From the NCBI RefSeq assembly GCF_902833145.1, contig NZ_CADFEN010000004.1:528778-592777 (forward strand): a stretch of DNA of 64,000 nt, given 5' to 3'. This DNA comes from Burkholderia sp. BCC0506 (GTDB taxonomy: Bacteria; Pseudomonadota; Gammaproteobacteria; Burkholderiales; Burkholderiaceae). Positions 36,732-47,663 of the stretch are shown here, in pieces. The notes beneath the pieces were generated by a model. The model saw nothing but the letters and a program-made list of their open reading frames with translations. It made no database searches and had not been told where the DNA came from. Within the stretch, counting starts at the first letter, position 1; each line of letters opens with the position of its first letter. Position numbers and translations under genes: made by a program.

Positions 36732-37859
36732 TCATGTCAGCGCTCCGGCTACGGGGGACGCGGTCAAGAAGCGTCCCGGCAAATACGGTTCGATATCGAT
36801 GGGCGGCTCCTCGCCGGCCATCAGCGCGGCAAGGAGCCGTGCACTGCCCGGCGCGGTCGTCACGCCGAGCCCTTCGTGCCCGACCGCGAGCCACACACCC
36901 GGCCGCGCCGGATGCTCGCCGAGCAGCGGCAGGCCGTCGGGGCTCGCGGAGCGGAAGCCCGTCCATGCGCGGATGCCGTTGAGGTCGGCCAGATCCGGCA
37001 GGTAGCCGACCGCGCGGCGCAGCATGCGCGCGAGCACGGGCGGCTCGACCTGAGCATCCTCGGTGTCGAACTGGCGCGACGACCCGATCAGCAACTGGCC
37101 CGTCGGCCGCGGCTGCACGTTGAACGCGACCGACGTGCCGTCGCTCGCGTGCGCGCTCGCCGCATAGCCGAGCTCGACGAGCTGGTGCGACACGTGGCCC
37201 GGATAGCGATCGGTAATCAGCAGATGGCCCTTTTTCGGGCGCAGCGGCAGTTCGGGCAACAGCGTGCGCGCCGCCACGCCGTTCGCGACGACCACACGCG
37301 CCGCGCGCAGCACGTCGCCGCCCGCGAGCGTCACGCTCGGGCCGTCGATCGCGACCGCCCGCTCGCGGCGCAACGTGACGCGCGGCGCGCGCTGCAGCAG
37401 CCAGTTCGCGGCGACGGGCGCGTAGAGGATCGCGTCGCCGGGAATCTTCAGCGCGCCGCCAAGACCCGCGCGCAACATCGGCTCCAGTTGCGCGAGCGCC
37501 GCGGCGTCGATCAACTCGCCGGCCACGCCGTACGCGGCGAGCGTCGCCTGCTTCGCGCGTGCGAGATCCATCTCGTGCGCATCGGCCGCGAGCCACAGCG
37601 TGCCGCAGTTGCGGTAAGCGCAGCCGTCGGGCATCTCGCCGCTCAACGCGCGCCACAGTTCGATCGAGTAATGACTCAGCGCGAGCTCGGCCGCGTTGTC
37701 GTCCATCGCGACGAGGTGCCCCATGCCCGCGCCGGTCGCGCCGCCGCTCGCATCGTCGACGACGAGCACGCGCAGCCCGCGCTGCGCGAGTTCGTGCGCG
37801 CACGCCGCGCCGACGATGCCGGCGCCGATCACGACGACGTCGGTCTTCGTTTCGCTCAC
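36732..37859 (-). CDS. D-hydroxyproline dehydrogenase, DAAO-like flavoprotein subunit
   Basis: This 375-residue D-amino-acid-oxidase-type flavoenzyme begins with [20 protein letters not shown] (FAD site) and contains [20 protein letters not shown] and [21 protein letters not shown] 37859 overlaps the epimerase stop codon (GTGA). It is the catalytic flavin subunit expected to convert cis-4-hydroxy-D-proline to pyrroline-4-hydroxy-2-carboxylate. Single-subunit versions exist in other bacteria; the adjacent ferredoxin-like and HcnB-like genes argue for the heteromeric form here. Confidence 0.87.
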   Translation of the reverse strand: MSETKTDVVVIGAGIVGAACAHELAQRGLRVLVVDDASGGATGAGMGHLVAMDDNAAELALSHYSIELWRALSGEMPDGCAYRNCGTLWLAADAHEMDLARAKQATLAAYGVAGELIDAAALAQLEPMLRAGLGGALKIPGDAILYAPVAANWLLQRAPRVTLRRERAVAIDGPSVTLAGGDVLRAARVVVANGVAARTLLPELPLRPKKGHLLITDRYPGHVSHQLVELGYAASAHASDGTSVAFNVQPRPTGQLLIGSSRQFDTEDAQVEPPVLARMLRRAVGYLPDLADLNGIRAWTGFRSASPDGLPLLGEHPARPGVWLAVGHEGLGVTTAPGSARLLAALMAGEEPPIDIEPYLPGRFLTASPVAGALT

Positions 37860-38788
37860 GACCCGATGCCCCAGCCGAACGGATCGTCTTCCTCGATCAG
37901 CAGCGTCGCTTCCGCGCTGAGATGCGCGCTGCCGCGGATCGTCGGCACGATGCCGCCGTCGGCCAGCTCGTAGCTCGCGTGAAACACGCTGCCGATCACG
38001 CTCGCCTGCCGCCACACGGCGCCCGGCGCGAGCTTGCCGTCGGCCGCGAGGCACGCGAGCTTCGCGCTCGTGCCGGTGCCGCACGGCGAACGGTCGTAGG
38101 CGAGGCCCGGGCACAGCACGAAGCTGCGGCTGTCGTGCGCGGGATCGTCGGCGAACAGCTCGACGTGATCGATCTCGCCGCCGTTCGCGCCGGTAAGGCC
38201 CGCGCGTTCGAGCCCTTCGCGCACGGCCGACGCATAGGCGGTGAGCGCCGCGACGTTGTCGCCGGCCACGCGCTGCCCGTGGTCGCTGATCAGGAAGAAC
38301 CAGTTGCCGCCCCACGCGATGTCGCCCTTCACGGGGCCGTATCCCGGCACGTCGAGCGCGACGTCCTTCGCATGGCGATATGCGGGCACGTTGCGCACGC
38401 TGACCGACAGGTCGTCGTGCAGCGTCGCCTCGACGGTGCCGACCGGCGTCTCGATCCGGTGCACGCCGGGCGCGATGCGTCCCATGTGATGCAGCGTGCG
38501 CACGACGCCGATCGTGCCGTGCCCGCACATCCCGAGATAGCCGCTATTGTTGAAGAAGATCACGCCGGCCGCCGCGTCGGCGGACACCGGGTCGCACAGC
38601 AGCGCGCCGACCAGCACGTCGCTGCCGCGCGGCTCGAGGATGCACGCGGTGCGGTAACGGTCGTGCTCGCGCGCGAGCACGTCGCGTCGCTCGGCCATCG
38701 TGCCGTTGCCGAGCGACGGAAAGCCGGACACGACGAGCCGAGTGGGTTCGCCGCCCGTGTGCGAATCGATGATCTGGATGCGCTTCAT
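37856..38788 (-). CDS. 4-hydroxyproline 2-epimerase
   Basis: This 310-residue proline-racemase-family enzyme interconverts trans-4-hydroxy-L-proline and cis-4-hydroxy-D-proline, the first catabolic step. The two catalytic cysteines are Cys88 (GMCGHGT) and Cys236 (SPCGTGTS), matching the numbering in the characterised Pseudomonas enzyme and distinguishing it from 3-hydroxyproline dehydratases, which carry Thr at the second position. ATG 38788 gives the canonical [22 protein letters not shown] 38791 is one codon earlier. It leads the leftward operon. Confidence 0.95.
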   Translation of the reverse strand: MKRIQIIDSHTGGEPTRLVVSGFPSLGNGTMAERRDVLAREHDRYRTACILEPRGSDVLVGALLCDPVSADAAAGVIFFNNSGYLGMCGHGTIGVVRTLHHMGRIAPGVHRIETPVGTVEATLHDDLSVSVRNVPAYRHAKDVALDVPGYGPVKGDIAWGGNWFFLISDHGQRVAGDNVAALTAYASAVREGLERAGLTGANGGEIDHVELFADDPAHDSRSFVLCPGLAYDRSPCGTGTSAKLACLAADGKLAPGAVWRQASVIGSVFHASYELADGGIVPTIRGSAHLSAEATLLIEEDDPFGWGIGS

Positions 38789-38870
38789 CATGAGCCGTCC
38801 GAAGTGGGGAAAGGAGCATAGCTTCCTCCGTCGCGCGTCCATCCGCTTGTGGCTTTTCGATGAGGACGGC

Positions 38871-38933
38871 GACGAAATCGGCATAGTGCGACGCACCCGT
38901 CGCGCCCCCGCCGGTCGCTGTGCCGATTTCGTC
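38871..38933. promoter_or_regulatory. Long inverted repeat between the divergent hydroxyproline operons
   Basis: GACGAAATCGGCATAG (38871-38886) and CTGTGCCGATTTCGTC (38918-38933) are inverted copies with one mismatch in 16. Their centres are 47 bp apart, in the middle of the 251-bp divergent intergenic region. Two oppositely oriented 16-bp sites fit a regulator that controls both arms, for example an AraC-type LhpR or GntR regulator. No such gene is adjacent. Confidence 0.65.
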
Positions 38934-39039
38934 ATTTTGCTCCGCGATACGACTCAAGCGTGATGGGCGTTTGCGCGGCGATACTGGTTGCCACACCGAC
39001 ACCCCCGTCGGCCGACCGATACGAACGTAGGAGATTTCA

Positions 39040-39960
39040 GTGAGCCGCAAAGCCATTCAGTGGACCGGGGTTTTCCCGGCCGTCAGCACCCAGTTCAAGC
39101 CGGACTTTTCCCTCGACATCGACGCCACGCACCGCGTGGTCAAGAACCTGGTGAACGACGGCGTGTCGGGCCTCGTGGTCTGCGGCACGGTCGGCGAAAA
39201 CACGTCGCTGTCGACGAACGAGAAGCTCCAGGTGATCGAAGCCGCGCGCGACGCGGCCGGCGGCAAGATTCCGGTGATCGCCGGCATCGCCGAATTCACG
39301 ACCGAATTCGCACGCAACACGGTGCGCGAAGCGCAGCGCGTCGGCGTCGACGGCGTGATGGTGATGCCCGCGCTCGTCTACTCGGCGAAGCCGCACGAAA
39401 CCGCCGCGCACTTCCGTGCGGTCGCGACGAGCACCGACCTGCCGGTGATGGTCTACAACAACCCGCCGATCTACAAGAACGACGTGACGCCCGACGTGCT
39501 GATCGCGCTGCAGGATTGCGAGAACATCGTCTGCTTCAAGGATTCGTCGGGCGATACGCGCCGCTTCATCGACCTGCGCAACGCGGTCGGCGACCGCTTC
39601 GTGCTGTTCGCGGGCCTCGACGACGTCGTGGTCGAGAGCATCGCGGTCGGCGCCGAAGGCTGGGTGTCGGGCATGTCGAACGCGTTCCCGAAGGAAGGCG
39701 AGACGCTGTTCCGCCTCGCGAAGCAAAAGCGCTTCGACGAAGCGCTCGCACTGTATCGCTGGTTCATGCCGCTGCTGCACCTCGACGCGCGCCCCGACCT
39801 CGTGCAGTGCATCAAGCTGTGCGAAGAGCTGGTCGGCCGCGGCAGCGCGGTCACGCGTCCGCCGCGCCTCGCGCTGCAAGGCGACACGCTCGCGGAAGTG
39901 AAGGCCATCGTCGCGAAGGCGCTCGAAACGCGCCCGGCGCTGCCCGACGTCGGTCTCTGA
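39040..39960 (+). CDS. Pyrroline-4-hydroxy-2-carboxylate deaminase (DHDPS family)
   Basis: This 306-residue class I aldolase-fold enzyme has the Schiff-base Lys167 in VCFKDSSGDT and Tyr139 in VYNNPP; GTVGENTSLS is the conserved substrate loop. In this context it should convert pyrroline-4-hydroxy-2-carboxylate to alpha-ketoglutarate semialdehyde and ammonia. GTG 39040 follows AGGAG by 8 nt. It opens the rightward operon, divergent from the epimerase. Confidence 0.92.
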   Translation: MSRKAIQWTGVFPAVSTQFKPDFSLDIDATHRVVKNLVNDGVSGLVVCGTVGENTSLSTNEKLQVIEAARDAAGGKIPVIAGIAEFTTEFARNTVREAQRVGVDGVMVMPALVYSAKPHETAAHFRAVATSTDLPVMVYNNPPIYKNDVTPDVLIALQDCENIVCFKDSSGDTRRFIDLRNAVGDRFVLFAGLDDVVVESIAVGAEGWVSGMSNAFPKEGETLFRLAKQKRFDEALALYRWFMPLLHLDARPDLVQCIKLCEELVGRGSAVTRPPRLALQGDTLAEVKAIVAKALETRPALPDVGL

Positions 39961-40186
39961 TCGACGCCCCTGCGGCGGCGCGCGGGCTTGCCCTGTTCGC
40001 CGCCGTCCGCGGTCCGGCATGGCCCGCGGGCCCGCCCGCCCCGGCGCCAGCGCGCGCCGCGCGCGAACGGGCCGCGGCCCGCCCCGGTCGTTCGAACCGG
40101 GCGACGCCGGCCGGCACGCGTGCGCGCTGCTCCGTCGGAGCGCGCGCCACGCGCGCCCGCACCGATATTTCCCAGGAGACACGCCC

Positions 40187-41812
40187 ATGCCAGGCCAAGG
40201 CAACGCACACCCGTCTGTCCCGCTTTCCCGTTCCGCGCACCCCGGCGCGGGTCACGGCAAGTTCAAGAAACAGCTGTCGCTGACCGATCTCACGTTCATC
40301 GGTCTCGGCGCCATTTTCGGTTCGGGGTGGCTGTTCGCCGCGAGTCATGTCTCGACGATCGCGGGCCCGGCCGGCATCTTCTCGTGGCTGCTTGGCGGCT
40401 TCGCGGTGCTGCTGCTCGGCATCGTCTACTGCGAGCTCGGCGCCGCGCTGCCGCGCGCGGGCGGCGTGGTGCGCTACCCGGTGTTCTCGCACGGCCCGCT
40501 GCTCGGCTATCTGATGGGATTCATCACGCTGATCGCCTTCTCGAGCCTGATCGCGATCGAGGTCGTCGCCGCGCGCCAGTACGCGGCCGCGTGGTTCCCC
40601 GGCCTGACGATCGAAGGATCGAGCGACCCGACCACCCTGGGCTGGCTCGTGCAGGCCGCGCTGCTCTGCTTCTTCTTTTACCTGAACTATTCGAGCGTGA
40701 AGACGTTCGCGAAGGCGAACAACATCATCAGCCTCTTCAAGTTCATCGTGCCGCTGTCGGTGATCGCGGTGCTCTTCATGTTCTTCAAGCCCGCGAACCT
40801 GACCGTGCACGGCTTCGCGCCGTTCGGCATGCCGGGCATCGAAATGGCCGTGTCCGCGGGCGGCATCATCTTCGCGTATCTCGGACTCACGCCGATCGTG
40901 TCGGTCGCGAGCGAGGTGCGCAATCCGCAACGCACGATCCCGATCGCGCTGATCCTGTCGATCCTGCTGTCGACGCTGATCTACGTGCTGCTGCAGCTCG
41001 CGTTCATCGGCAGCATCCCGACGGCCATGCTCGCCGCCGGGTGGCACGACGTGAGCAAGGCGTTCTCGCTGCCGTACCGCGACATCGCGCTCGCGCTCGG
41101 CGTCGGCTGGCTCGCGGTGATGGTGGTCGCCGACGCGATGATCTCGCCGAGCGGCTGCGGCAACATCTACATGAACGCGACGCCGCGCGTCGTCTACGGC
41201 TGGGCGAAGACGGGCACGTTCTTCAAGGTGTTCACGCGCGTCGACGAAGCGTCGGGCATCCCGCGCGCGGGCCTGTGGCTCACGTTCGGCCTCGCGATCT
41301 TCTGGACGCTGCCGTTCCCGTCGTGGGAAGCACTGATCAACATCGTGTCGGCCGCGCTGGTGCTCAGCTATGCGGTCGCGCCCGTGTCGGTCGCCGCGCT
41401 GCGCCGCACCGCGCCCGATCTGCCGCGGCCGTTTCGCGCCAGCGCATTCGGCCTCACCGGCCCCGCGTCGTTCGTGATCGCCGCGCTGATCGTCTACTGG
41501 TCGGGCTGGAGCACGGTGTCCTGGCTGCTCGGCCTGCAGATCGCGATGTTCGCGATCTATCTCGCGTGCCGCCGCTGGGTGCCGACCGCGCATCTGAGCC
41601 TCGCCGAGCAGGTGCGTTCGTCCGCATGGCTGATCGCGTTCTATGCGGCGATGATCGTGCTGTCGTATTTCGGCGGCTTCGGCGGCACCGGCCAGCTCGC
41701 GCATCCGTACGACACGGTCGTCGTCGCGGCCGTCGCGCTCGTCATCTACTACTGGGGCGCGAACACCGGCGTGCGCGCCGACAAACTGCAACTCGACGAC
41801 GACGAGGACTGA
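40187..41812 (+). CDS. APC-family amino-acid permease (probable hydroxyproline transporter)
   Basis: This 541-residue permease has about 12 TM segments and begins its core with [20 protein letters not shown], the APC consensus TM1. [20 protein letters not shown] is the TM6-loop motif. A hydrophilic N-terminus of about 30 residues and an acidic tail (LDDDED) flank the core. AGGAGA precedes ATG 40187. Its place between the deaminase and the dehydrogenase makes hydroxyproline or proline the likely substrate, which is inference from context. Confidence 0.88.
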   Translation: MPGQGNAHPSVPLSRSAHPGAGHGKFKKQLSLTDLTFIGLGAIFGSGWLFAASHVSTIAGPAGIFSWLLGGFAVLLLGIVYCELGAALPRAGGVVRYPVFSHGPLLGYLMGFITLIAFSSLIAIEVVAARQYAAAWFPGLTIEGSSDPTTLGWLVQAALLCFFFYLNYSSVKTFAKANNIISLFKFIVPLSVIAVLFMFFKPANLTVHGFAPFGMPGIEMAVSAGGIIFAYLGLTPIVSVASEVRNPQRTIPIALILSILLSTLIYVLLQLAFIGSIPTAMLAAGWHDVSKAFSLPYRDIALALGVGWLAVMVVADAMISPSGCGNIYMNATPRVVYGWAKTGTFFKVFTRVDEASGIPRAGLWLTFGLAIFWTLPFPSWEALINIVSAALVLSYAVAPVSVAALRRTAPDLPRPFRASAFGLTGPASFVIAALIVYWSGWSTVSWLLGLQIAMFAIYLACRRWVPTAHLSLAEQVRSSAWLIAFYAAMIVLSYFGGFGGTGQLAHPYDTVVVAAVALVIYYWGANTGVRADKLQLDDDED

Positions 41813-41850
41813 CGCGCCCGCGCCCTTTTCCTGCTCTTTTCCCTTCCATC

Positions 41851-41882
41851 GGCCGGGCGCAGCACGCCCGGCCCGGCTTTTT
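41851..41882 (+). terminator. Terminator-like hairpin inside the hydroxyproline operon
   Basis: GGCCGGGCG (41851-41859) pairs with CGCCCGGCC (41865-41873). After four bases comes TTTTT (41878-41882), just before the aldehyde dehydrogenase ribosome site. It probably causes partial termination and lowers expression of the last two genes. Confidence 0.6.
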
Positions 41883-41894
41883 CCGAGGAAAACC

Positions 41895-43487
41895 ATGCCA
41901 CTCACAGGTCAGCTCCTGATCGGCCGGTCGGCCGTCGCCGGACAGAACGGCACTCTCCACGCGCTCGCCGCCGCCACCGGCGAACCGCTCGAACCGGCGT
42001 TCGGCGGCGCGAGCCTGCACGACCTGCACACCGCGTGCGCGCTCGCCGACGACGCGTTCGACGCCTATCGCGAAACGTCGCTCGACGCGCGCGCCGCATT
42101 CCTCGACGCGATCGGCCGCCACATCATGGCGCTCGGCGACGACCTGATCGAGCGCTGCGTCGTCGAAACGGGGCTGCCGCGTGCGCGCATCGAAGGCGAA
42201 CGCGGCCGCACCGTCGGCCAGCTCGCGCTGTTCGCGTCGCTCGTGCGGGACGGCGGTTTTCTCGACGCGCGGATCGATCCGGCACGCCCCGAGCGCAAGC
42301 CGCTGCCGCGCGTCGACCTGCGCCTGCGCAACGTCGCGCTCGGGCCGGTGGCCGTGTTCGGCGCGTCGAACTTCCCGCTCGCGTTCTCGGTGGCCGGCGG
42401 CGACACGGCATCGGCGCTGGCGGCCGGCTGCCCGGTGATCGTCAAGGCGCATTCCGCGCATCCGGGCACGTCGGAACTCGTCGGCCGCGCGATCCAGCAG
42501 GCCGCGCGCGAATGCGGGATGCCGGCCGGCGTGTTCTCGCTGCTGTTCGACGCGTCGCGCGAGATCGGCCAGGCGCTCGTCGCCGATCCGCGCATCAAGG
42601 CTGTCGGTTTCACCGGCTCGCGCCGCGGCGGCGTCGCGCTCATGCATATCGCGGCCGCACGCGCCGAGCCGATTCCCGTCTATGCGGAAATGAGTTCGAT
42701 CAATCCCGTGCTGCTGTGCCCCGCCGCGCTCGAGGCCCGTCACGGCACCATCGCACCGCAGTTCGTCGCGTCGCTCGCGCTCGGCGCCGGCCAGTTCTGC
42801 ACGAACCCGGGCCTCGTGCTCGCGGTCGACGGCCCCGCACTGCGCGCGTTCGAAGCCGCGGCGGCCGAGGCCGTGCGCGCCGTCGCGGCGCAGACGATGC
42901 TGACGCCGTCCATCCACGCGAGCTATGCGCAAGGCGTCGCGGCGCTGCGCAATCACGAGGCGGTCGAGCTGCTGGCCGATGGTGCGGAAGGCGGCCGTCA
43001 CCAGGCCCGCGCGGCACTGTTCGCGACGTCCGCCGACGCGTTCGTCGCGCGCCCCGAGCTGCGCGACGAAGTATTCGGCCCCGCGTCGCTGATCGTGCGC
43101 TGCCCGGACGCCGACACGCTGCATCGCGTGCTGAAATCGCTCGAAGGCCAGTTGACGATCGCCGCGCACCTCGCCGACGGCGACGCGGCGCTGTTCGCCG
43201 CGCTGCGCCCGACGCTCGAACGCAAGGCCGGCCGCATTCTCGTCAACGGTTTCGGCACCGGCGTCGAGGTCGGCCACGCGATGGTGCATGGCGGCCCGTT
43301 CCCGGCGACGTCCGACACGCGCACGACATCGGTCGGTGCGCGCGCGATCGAGCGCTTCCTGCGCCCCGTGTCGTACCAGGACGTGCCGGACGCGCTGCTG
43401 CCGGACGCGATCCGCGACAGCAATCCGCTGCACGTGCCGCAACGCATCGACGGCGTGCCCGCCCCGCGCGAGGTAAACCATGGCTGA
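41895..43487 (+). CDS. Alpha-ketoglutarate semialdehyde (2,5-dioxovalerate) dehydrogenase
   Basis: This 530-residue aldehyde dehydrogenase has catalytic Cys302 ([10 protein letters not shown]) and Glu265 ([11 protein letters not shown]). It shows the nucleotide-binding region [16 protein letters not shown] and the [18 protein letters not shown] strand typical of the KGSADH/2,5-dioxovalerate group. It oxidises the semialdehyde from the upstream deaminase to 2-oxoglutarate, feeding the TCA cycle. GAGG precedes ATG 41895. It overlaps the next gene by 8 bp. Confidence 0.92.
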   Translation: MPLTGQLLIGRSAVAGQNGTLHALAAATGEPLEPAFGGASLHDLHTACALADDAFDAYRETSLDARAAFLDAIGRHIMALGDDLIERCVVETGLPRARIEGERGRTVGQLALFASLVRDGGFLDARIDPARPERKPLPRVDLRLRNVALGPVAVFGASNFPLAFSVAGGDTASALAAGCPVIVKAHSAHPGTSELVGRAIQQAARECGMPAGVFSLLFDASREIGQALVADPRIKAVGFTGSRRGGVALMHIAAARAEPIPVYAEMSSINPVLLCPAALEARHGTIAPQFVASLALGAGQFCTNPGLVLAVDGPALRAFEAAAAEAVRAVAAQTMLTPSIHASYAQGVAALRNHEAVELLADGAEGGRHQARAALFATSADAFVARPELRDEVFGPASLIVRCPDADTLHRVLKSLEGQLTIAAHLADGDAALFAALRPTLERKAGRILVNGFGTGVEVGHAMVHGGPFPATSDTRTTSVGARAIERFLRPVSYQDVPDALLPDAIRDSNPLHVPQRIDGVPAPREVNHG

Positions 43488-44502
43488 GCGCACCGCCGAC
43501 GTCGTCCTGTCGCTCGACGAAGTCCACGCGCTCGCGCTGCGCGTGCTGACGCACCACGGAATGTCCGACGCGCATGCGCGCGCCATCGCGAACGTGATCG
43601 CGCAGGGCCAGCGCGACGAATGCCATTCGCACGGCGTGTACCGGCTGCTCGTCTGCGTGCGGTCGCTGAAGAAAGGCAAGGTCGATCCGCAAGCCGTACC
43701 GACGCTGCGCCGGCTGTCGTCGTCGATCGTCGCGGTCGACGCGCATCGCGGCTTCTCGCTGCTGAGCTTCGAAACCGGCCTGCCCGTGCTGGTCGAGATG
43801 GCGAAGCAGCACGGCATCGCCGCGATGGCGATCAACCACTGCTATCACTTCTCCGCGCTGTGGCCCGAGGTCGAGGCGATCGCCGCCGAAGGGCTGGTCG
43901 GCATCGCGATGAACCCGAGCCATAGCTGGGTCGCACCGGAAGGCGGCCGCGAACCGGTGTTCGGCACGAACCCGATCGCGTTCGCGTGGCCGCGCCCGGG
44001 CGGCGAGCCGTTCGTGTTCGATTTCGCGACGAGCGCGATCGCGCGCGGCGACATCGAGCTGCACGCGAAACAGGGCAAGGCGATTCCGCCGCACTGGGCG
44101 ATCGACGCCGACGGCCAGCCGACCACCGACCCGAAGGCCGCGCTGCAAGGCGCGATGCGCACGTTCGGCGGCCACAAGGGCTCGGCGCTCGCGGCGATGG
44201 TCGAACTGCTCGGCGGCGCGCTGATCGGCGACATGACGAGCCGGGAATCGATGGACTTCGACGAAGGCGTCGGCGCGACGCCGTGCCACGGCGAGCTCGT
44301 GATCGCATTCGACCCGAAGGTGTTTCTCGGCGACGATCTCGACGCGGGGCTCGCGCGCGGCGAGCGGCTGTTCGAATCGATCGTCGCGCAGGGCGCGCGG
44401 CTGCCATCGCAACGGCGCTTCGACGCCCGCGCGCGCAGCATCGCGAACGGCGTGCGGATTCCGAAGCCGCTGTACGACGAAATCCTGACGCTGCTCGACT
44501 GA
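43480..44502 (+). CDS. Ldh-family imino-acid reductase (pyrroline/piperideine-2-carboxylate reductase-like)
   Basis: This 340-residue protein of the malate/L-lactate dehydrogenase (DpkA/YlbC) family has [15 protein letters not shown] near the N-terminus. It also has [37 protein letters not shown] and [15 protein letters not shown]. Members in hydroxyproline clusters reduce delta1-pyrroline-2-carboxylate to L-proline with NAD(P)H, an arm usually needed for 3-hydroxyproline or D-proline use. It overlaps KGSADH by 8 bp, so it is in the same operon. Confidence 0.87.
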   Translation: MAERTADVVLSLDEVHALALRVLTHHGMSDAHARAIANVIAQGQRDECHSHGVYRLLVCVRSLKKGKVDPQAVPTLRRLSSSIVAVDAHRGFSLLSFETGLPVLVEMAKQHGIAAMAINHCYHFSALWPEVEAIAAEGLVGIAMNPSHSWVAPEGGREPVFGTNPIAFAWPRPGGEPFVFDFATSAIARGDIELHAKQGKAIPPHWAIDADGQPTTDPKAALQGAMRTFGGHKGSALAAMVELLGGALIGDMTSRESMDFDEGVGATPCHGELVIAFDPKVFLGDDLDAGLARGERLFESIVAQGARLPSQRRFDARARSIANGVRIPKPLYDEILTLLD

Positions 44503-44786
44503 CGCCGGAGTACGGCGGTCGGCACGCCTTCGTCATGGGCCGGGAGGCGATTCCGTCGCCCCCCGGCCCGTCCGGACAAACGTGCCGCGACTGCCCTGAC
44601 TGCCCCGCGTTGCGCGCCGGGCCCGCCGCCCGTGTCCGGCGCCGCGGGCGCCACACCCACGGCGGCTGTGGGATAATCGCGAAGTTTGCCCAGGGCGCAG
44701 CTCAAGAGGTTGTTCGCACGGGCGCGAGAGAGGCCTTTATTCCCGTGCCTCCACCCTTTTCCCGCGATATTTCTTCAGCCTTCACC
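44503..44786 (+). promoter_or_regulatory. ilvD upstream region
   Basis: This 284-bp interval has no protein gene. A GATAAT hexamer at 44672-44677 (extended context GTGGGATAAT) is the best -10 candidate and would give a leader of about 100 nt. I found no convincing terminator for the hydroxyproline operon and no recognisable attenuator peptide. Confidence 0.35.
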
Positions 44787-46646
44787 ATGCCCACTTACCG
44801 TTCCAAAACCTCTACCGCCGGCCGCAACATGGCAGGTGCGCGCTCGCTGTGGCGCGCCACCGGCATGAAAGACGACGATTTCTCGAAACCGATCATCGCG
44901 GTCGTCAACTCGTTCACCCAGTTCGTGCCCGGGCACGTGCACCTGAAGGATCTCGGCCAGCTCGTCGCGCGCGAGATCGAAGCCGCCGGCGGCGTCGCGA
45001 AGGAATTCAACACGATCGCGGTCGACGACGGCATCGCGATGGGCCACGACGGCATGCTGTACTCGCTGCCGAGCCGCGACATCATCGCCGACTCGGTCGA
45101 ATACATGGTGAACGCGCACTGCGCGGACGCGATGGTGTGCATCTCGAACTGCGACAAGATCACGCCGGGGATGCTGATGGCCGCGATGCGCCTGAACATC
45201 CCGGTGATCTTCGTGTCGGGCGGCCCGATGGAAGCCGGCAAGACACGCCTCGCGAACCCGGTCACCAAGACCGTCGAACTGAAGAAGCTCGACCTCGTCG
45301 ACGCGATGGTGATCGCGGCCGACCAGTCGTATTCGGATGCGGACGTCGCCGAAGTCGAACGCTCGGCCTGCCCGACCTGCGGCTCGTGCTCGGGCATGTT
45401 CACCGCGAACTCGATGAACTGCCTGACCGAAGCGCTCGGCCTGTCGCTGCCCGGCAACGGCACGGTGGTCGCGACGCACGCCGATCGCGAGCAGCTGTTC
45501 AAGCGCGCCGGCCGCCGCATCGTCGAACTCACGCGCCAGTACTACGAGCAGGACGACGCGCGCGTGCTGCCGCGCTCGGTCGGCTTCAAGGCGTTCGAGA
45601 ATGCAATGACGCTCGACATCGCGATGGGCGGCTCGACCAACACGATCCTGCACCTGCTGGCGATCGCGCAGGAAGCCGGCATCGACTTCACGATGAAGGA
45701 CATCGACCGCCTGTCGCGCAGCGTGCCGCAGCTGTGCAAGGTTGCGCCGAACACGAACAAGTACCACATCGAGGACGTGCACCGCGCAGGCGGCATCATG
45801 GCGATCCTCGGCGAGCTCGAGCGCGCCGGCAAGCTGCACACCGACGTGCCGACCGTGCACGCGCCGACGCTGAAGGACGCGCTCGAGCAGTGGGACATCG
45901 TGCGCACGCAGGACGAAGCGGTCCGCACGTTCTATCTGGCCGGCCCGGCCGGGATCCCGACGCAGGTCGCGTTCAGCCAGGACACGCGCTGGCCGAGCCT
46001 CGACCTCGACCGCGCCGAAGGCTGCATCCGCTCGTACGAGCATGCGTTCTCGAAGGAAGGCGGGCTCGCGGTGCTGACGGGCAACATCGCGCTCGACGGC
46101 TGCGTGGTGAAGACGGCCGGCGTCGACGAGAGCATCCTCGTGTTCGAAGGCTCGGCGCACGTGACCGAATCGCAGGACGAAGCGGTCGAGAACATCCTGA
46201 ACGACAAGGTCAAGGCCGGCGACGTGGTGATCGTGCGCTACGAAGGCCCGAAGGGCGGCCCGGGCATGCAGGAAATGCTGTACCCGACGAGCTACATCAA
46301 GTCGAAGGGCCTCGGCAAGGCATGCGCGCTGCTGACGGACGGCCGCTTCTCGGGCGGCACGTCGGGCCTGTCGATCGGTCACTGCTCGCCGGAAGCGGCA
46401 GCGGGCGGCGCGATCGGCCTCGTGCGCGACGGCGACAAGATCCGCATCGACATTCCGAACCGCACGATTAACGTGCTGGTGTCGGACGAGGAACTCGCGC
46501 GCCGCCGCGAGGAGCAGAACGCGAAGGGGTGGAAGCCCGCGCAGCCGCGTCCGCGCAAGGTGTCCGCGGCGCTGAAGGCGTACGCGAAGCTGGTGATGTC
46601 GGCCGACAAGGGCGCGGTGCGCGACCTGTCGCTGCTCGACGACTGA
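44787..46646 (+). CDS. ilvD: Dihydroxy-acid dehydratase
   Basis: This 619-residue enzyme converts 2,3-dihydroxy-isovalerate and -methylvalerate to the 2-oxo acids in branched-chain amino-acid synthesis. Fe-S cysteines lie in [13 protein letters not shown] and [20 protein letters not shown], and the C-terminal [17 protein letters not shown] motif is intact. Length and sequence match the 610-620-residue enterobacterial-type IlvD. It is monocistronic, ending at a strong terminator. Confidence 0.97.
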   Translation: MPTYRSKTSTAGRNMAGARSLWRATGMKDDDFSKPIIAVVNSFTQFVPGHVHLKDLGQLVAREIEAAGGVAKEFNTIAVDDGIAMGHDGMLYSLPSRDIIADSVEYMVNAHCADAMVCISNCDKITPGMLMAAMRLNIPVIFVSGGPMEAGKTRLANPVTKTVELKKLDLVDAMVIAADQSYSDADVAEVERSACPTCGSCSGMFTANSMNCLTEALGLSLPGNGTVVATHADREQLFKRAGRRIVELTRQYYEQDDARVLPRSVGFKAFENAMTLDIAMGGSTNTILHLLAIAQEAGIDFTMKDIDRLSRSVPQLCKVAPNTNKYHIEDVHRAGGIMAILGELERAGKLHTDVPTVHAPTLKDALEQWDIVRTQDEAVRTFYLAGPAGIPTQVAFSQDTRWPSLDLDRAEGCIRSYEHAFSKEGGLAVLTGNIALDGCVVKTAGVDESILVFEGSAHVTESQDEAVENILNDKVKAGDVVIVRYEGPKGGPGMQEMLYPTSYIKSKGLGKACALLTDGRFSGGTSGLSIGHCSPEAAAGGAIGLVRDGDKIRIDIPNRTINVLVSDEELARRREEQNAKGWKPAQPRPRKVSAALKAYAKLVMSADKGAVRDLSLLDD

Positions 46647-46691
46647 CGCGAGACGGCGGGCCGTGCGAACGGCCTGCCCGCCCGATCGGAT

Positions 46692-46718
46692 AGCCGCTCT
46701 CCGGAGCGGCTTTTTTTT
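46692..46718 (+). terminator. Rho-independent terminator of ilvD
   Basis: AGCCGCTC (46692-46699) / GAGCGGCT (46704-46711) with a 4-nt loop, followed by eight Ts. Confidence 0.93.
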
Positions 46719-46754
46719 CGTCCGATACCCGGAGCCCCGACCGCACTGGCGCTA

Positions 46755-47630
46755 TCAGTGACGGCGGTCGTCGGGGCCGCCGCCCCCACCGCCGCCGTGA
46801 TTGCCGCCACCGTTTCCGCCGCCTTGTGGCCGTGCATAACCGCCACCGCCACCGCCCCCGCCCCCGCCGCCCTGGCGTACCGGCGGCGGCATCGTGTGGC
46901 CCTCTGCGCCCGGCGCGGGCGACGGGTGCAGCACGGCCGGCGGCGGGCTGGCCGGACGCGTATTGCCCGCCCCACCGGGCATCGGCGTCGGCGCCGGCGC
47001 AGCTGGGGGCGGGCTGGCCGGACGCGCATTGCCGGCGCCGCCCGGCATCGGCGTCGCGACAGCCGGCGGCGGCATGCGGTTCGCGCCATTCCAGCCGCCA
47101 CGCGTCGCCGACGGTCGCGTGTCGTGCACGGGCGGCGGGCCGCCCGGCGCAACCTGCATCGGCGCGCCCGGTTGCGGACGCCCTTGCCCCGGCGGCATGC
47201 CGCCGGGGCCGAGCCGCGGCTCCGCACGGTGCGCCCAGCGGTCGCGATCGGGATACCACGGGCGGTGCCGGTAATAGCGATCCCAGTACGCGCCGATCGC
47301 GAAGCCGGTCACCGGCACACCGATGATCGCGCCGTATTCGAGCAGCGGCACGTAGCTGCCCTGGTACGGATAGTCGAGCAACTGCGCATCGATCCAGCCG
47401 CGCACGCCGGGCAGCGCGACGTCGCACCACGTGTAGTCGCTCAGGCAGCCGAATACGTCCAGCGCGGTGCCGGGCGGAATCTGCGCGACCACCGGATAAT
47501 CGGGCGCGGGCCCGGCATACAGCTCGGCCGGCGAGTTCGTGTACGCGCTGCTCTGCGCATCGGCGACGCCCGGGGCGGCCGCCAGGCCGGCCAGGACGAC
47601 GCACAGACTTCGGACAATCGTGTTCCTCAT
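46755..47630 (-). CDS. Secreted SH3-domain protein with Pro/Gly-rich tail
   Basis: This 291-residue protein has a signal peptide (LAAAPGVADA-QSS) and a bacterial SH3 domain (about 30-90: AELYAGPAPDYPVVAQIPPG through WCDVALPGVRGWIDAQLL). The C-terminal half is low-complexity, with two near-identical TPMPGGAGN-RPASPPPA repeats and poly-Gly tracts (one of about 11 Gly). SH3 domains of this type often bind peptidoglycan. Start ATG 47630 is chosen over ATG 47645 because the signal peptide then has a standard n-region and GGGAG is upstream. Confidence 0.75.
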   Translation of the reverse strand: MRNTIVRSLCVVLAGLAAAPGVADAQSSAYTNSPAELYAGPAPDYPVVAQIPPGTALDVFGCLSDYTWCDVALPGVRGWIDAQLLDYPYQGSYVPLLEYGAIIGVPVTGFAIGAYWDRYYRHRPWYPDRDRWAHRAEPRLGPGGMPPGQGRPQPGAPMQVAPGGPPPVHDTRPSATRGGWNGANRMPPPAVATPMPGGAGNARPASPPPAAPAPTPMPGGAGNTRPASPPPAVLHPSPAPGAEGHTMPPPVRQGGGGGGGGGGGYARPQGGGNGGGNHGGGGGGGPDDRRH

Positions 47631-47663
47631 GATGCTCTCCCGCACCGTGCCGCCGCGCGCCGG

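Noticed and set aside
46860-47080. Direct repeats resembling a CRISPR array
   Set aside because: They are in-frame Gly/Pro codon repeats of the SH3-domain protein, with irregular spacing and no spacers.
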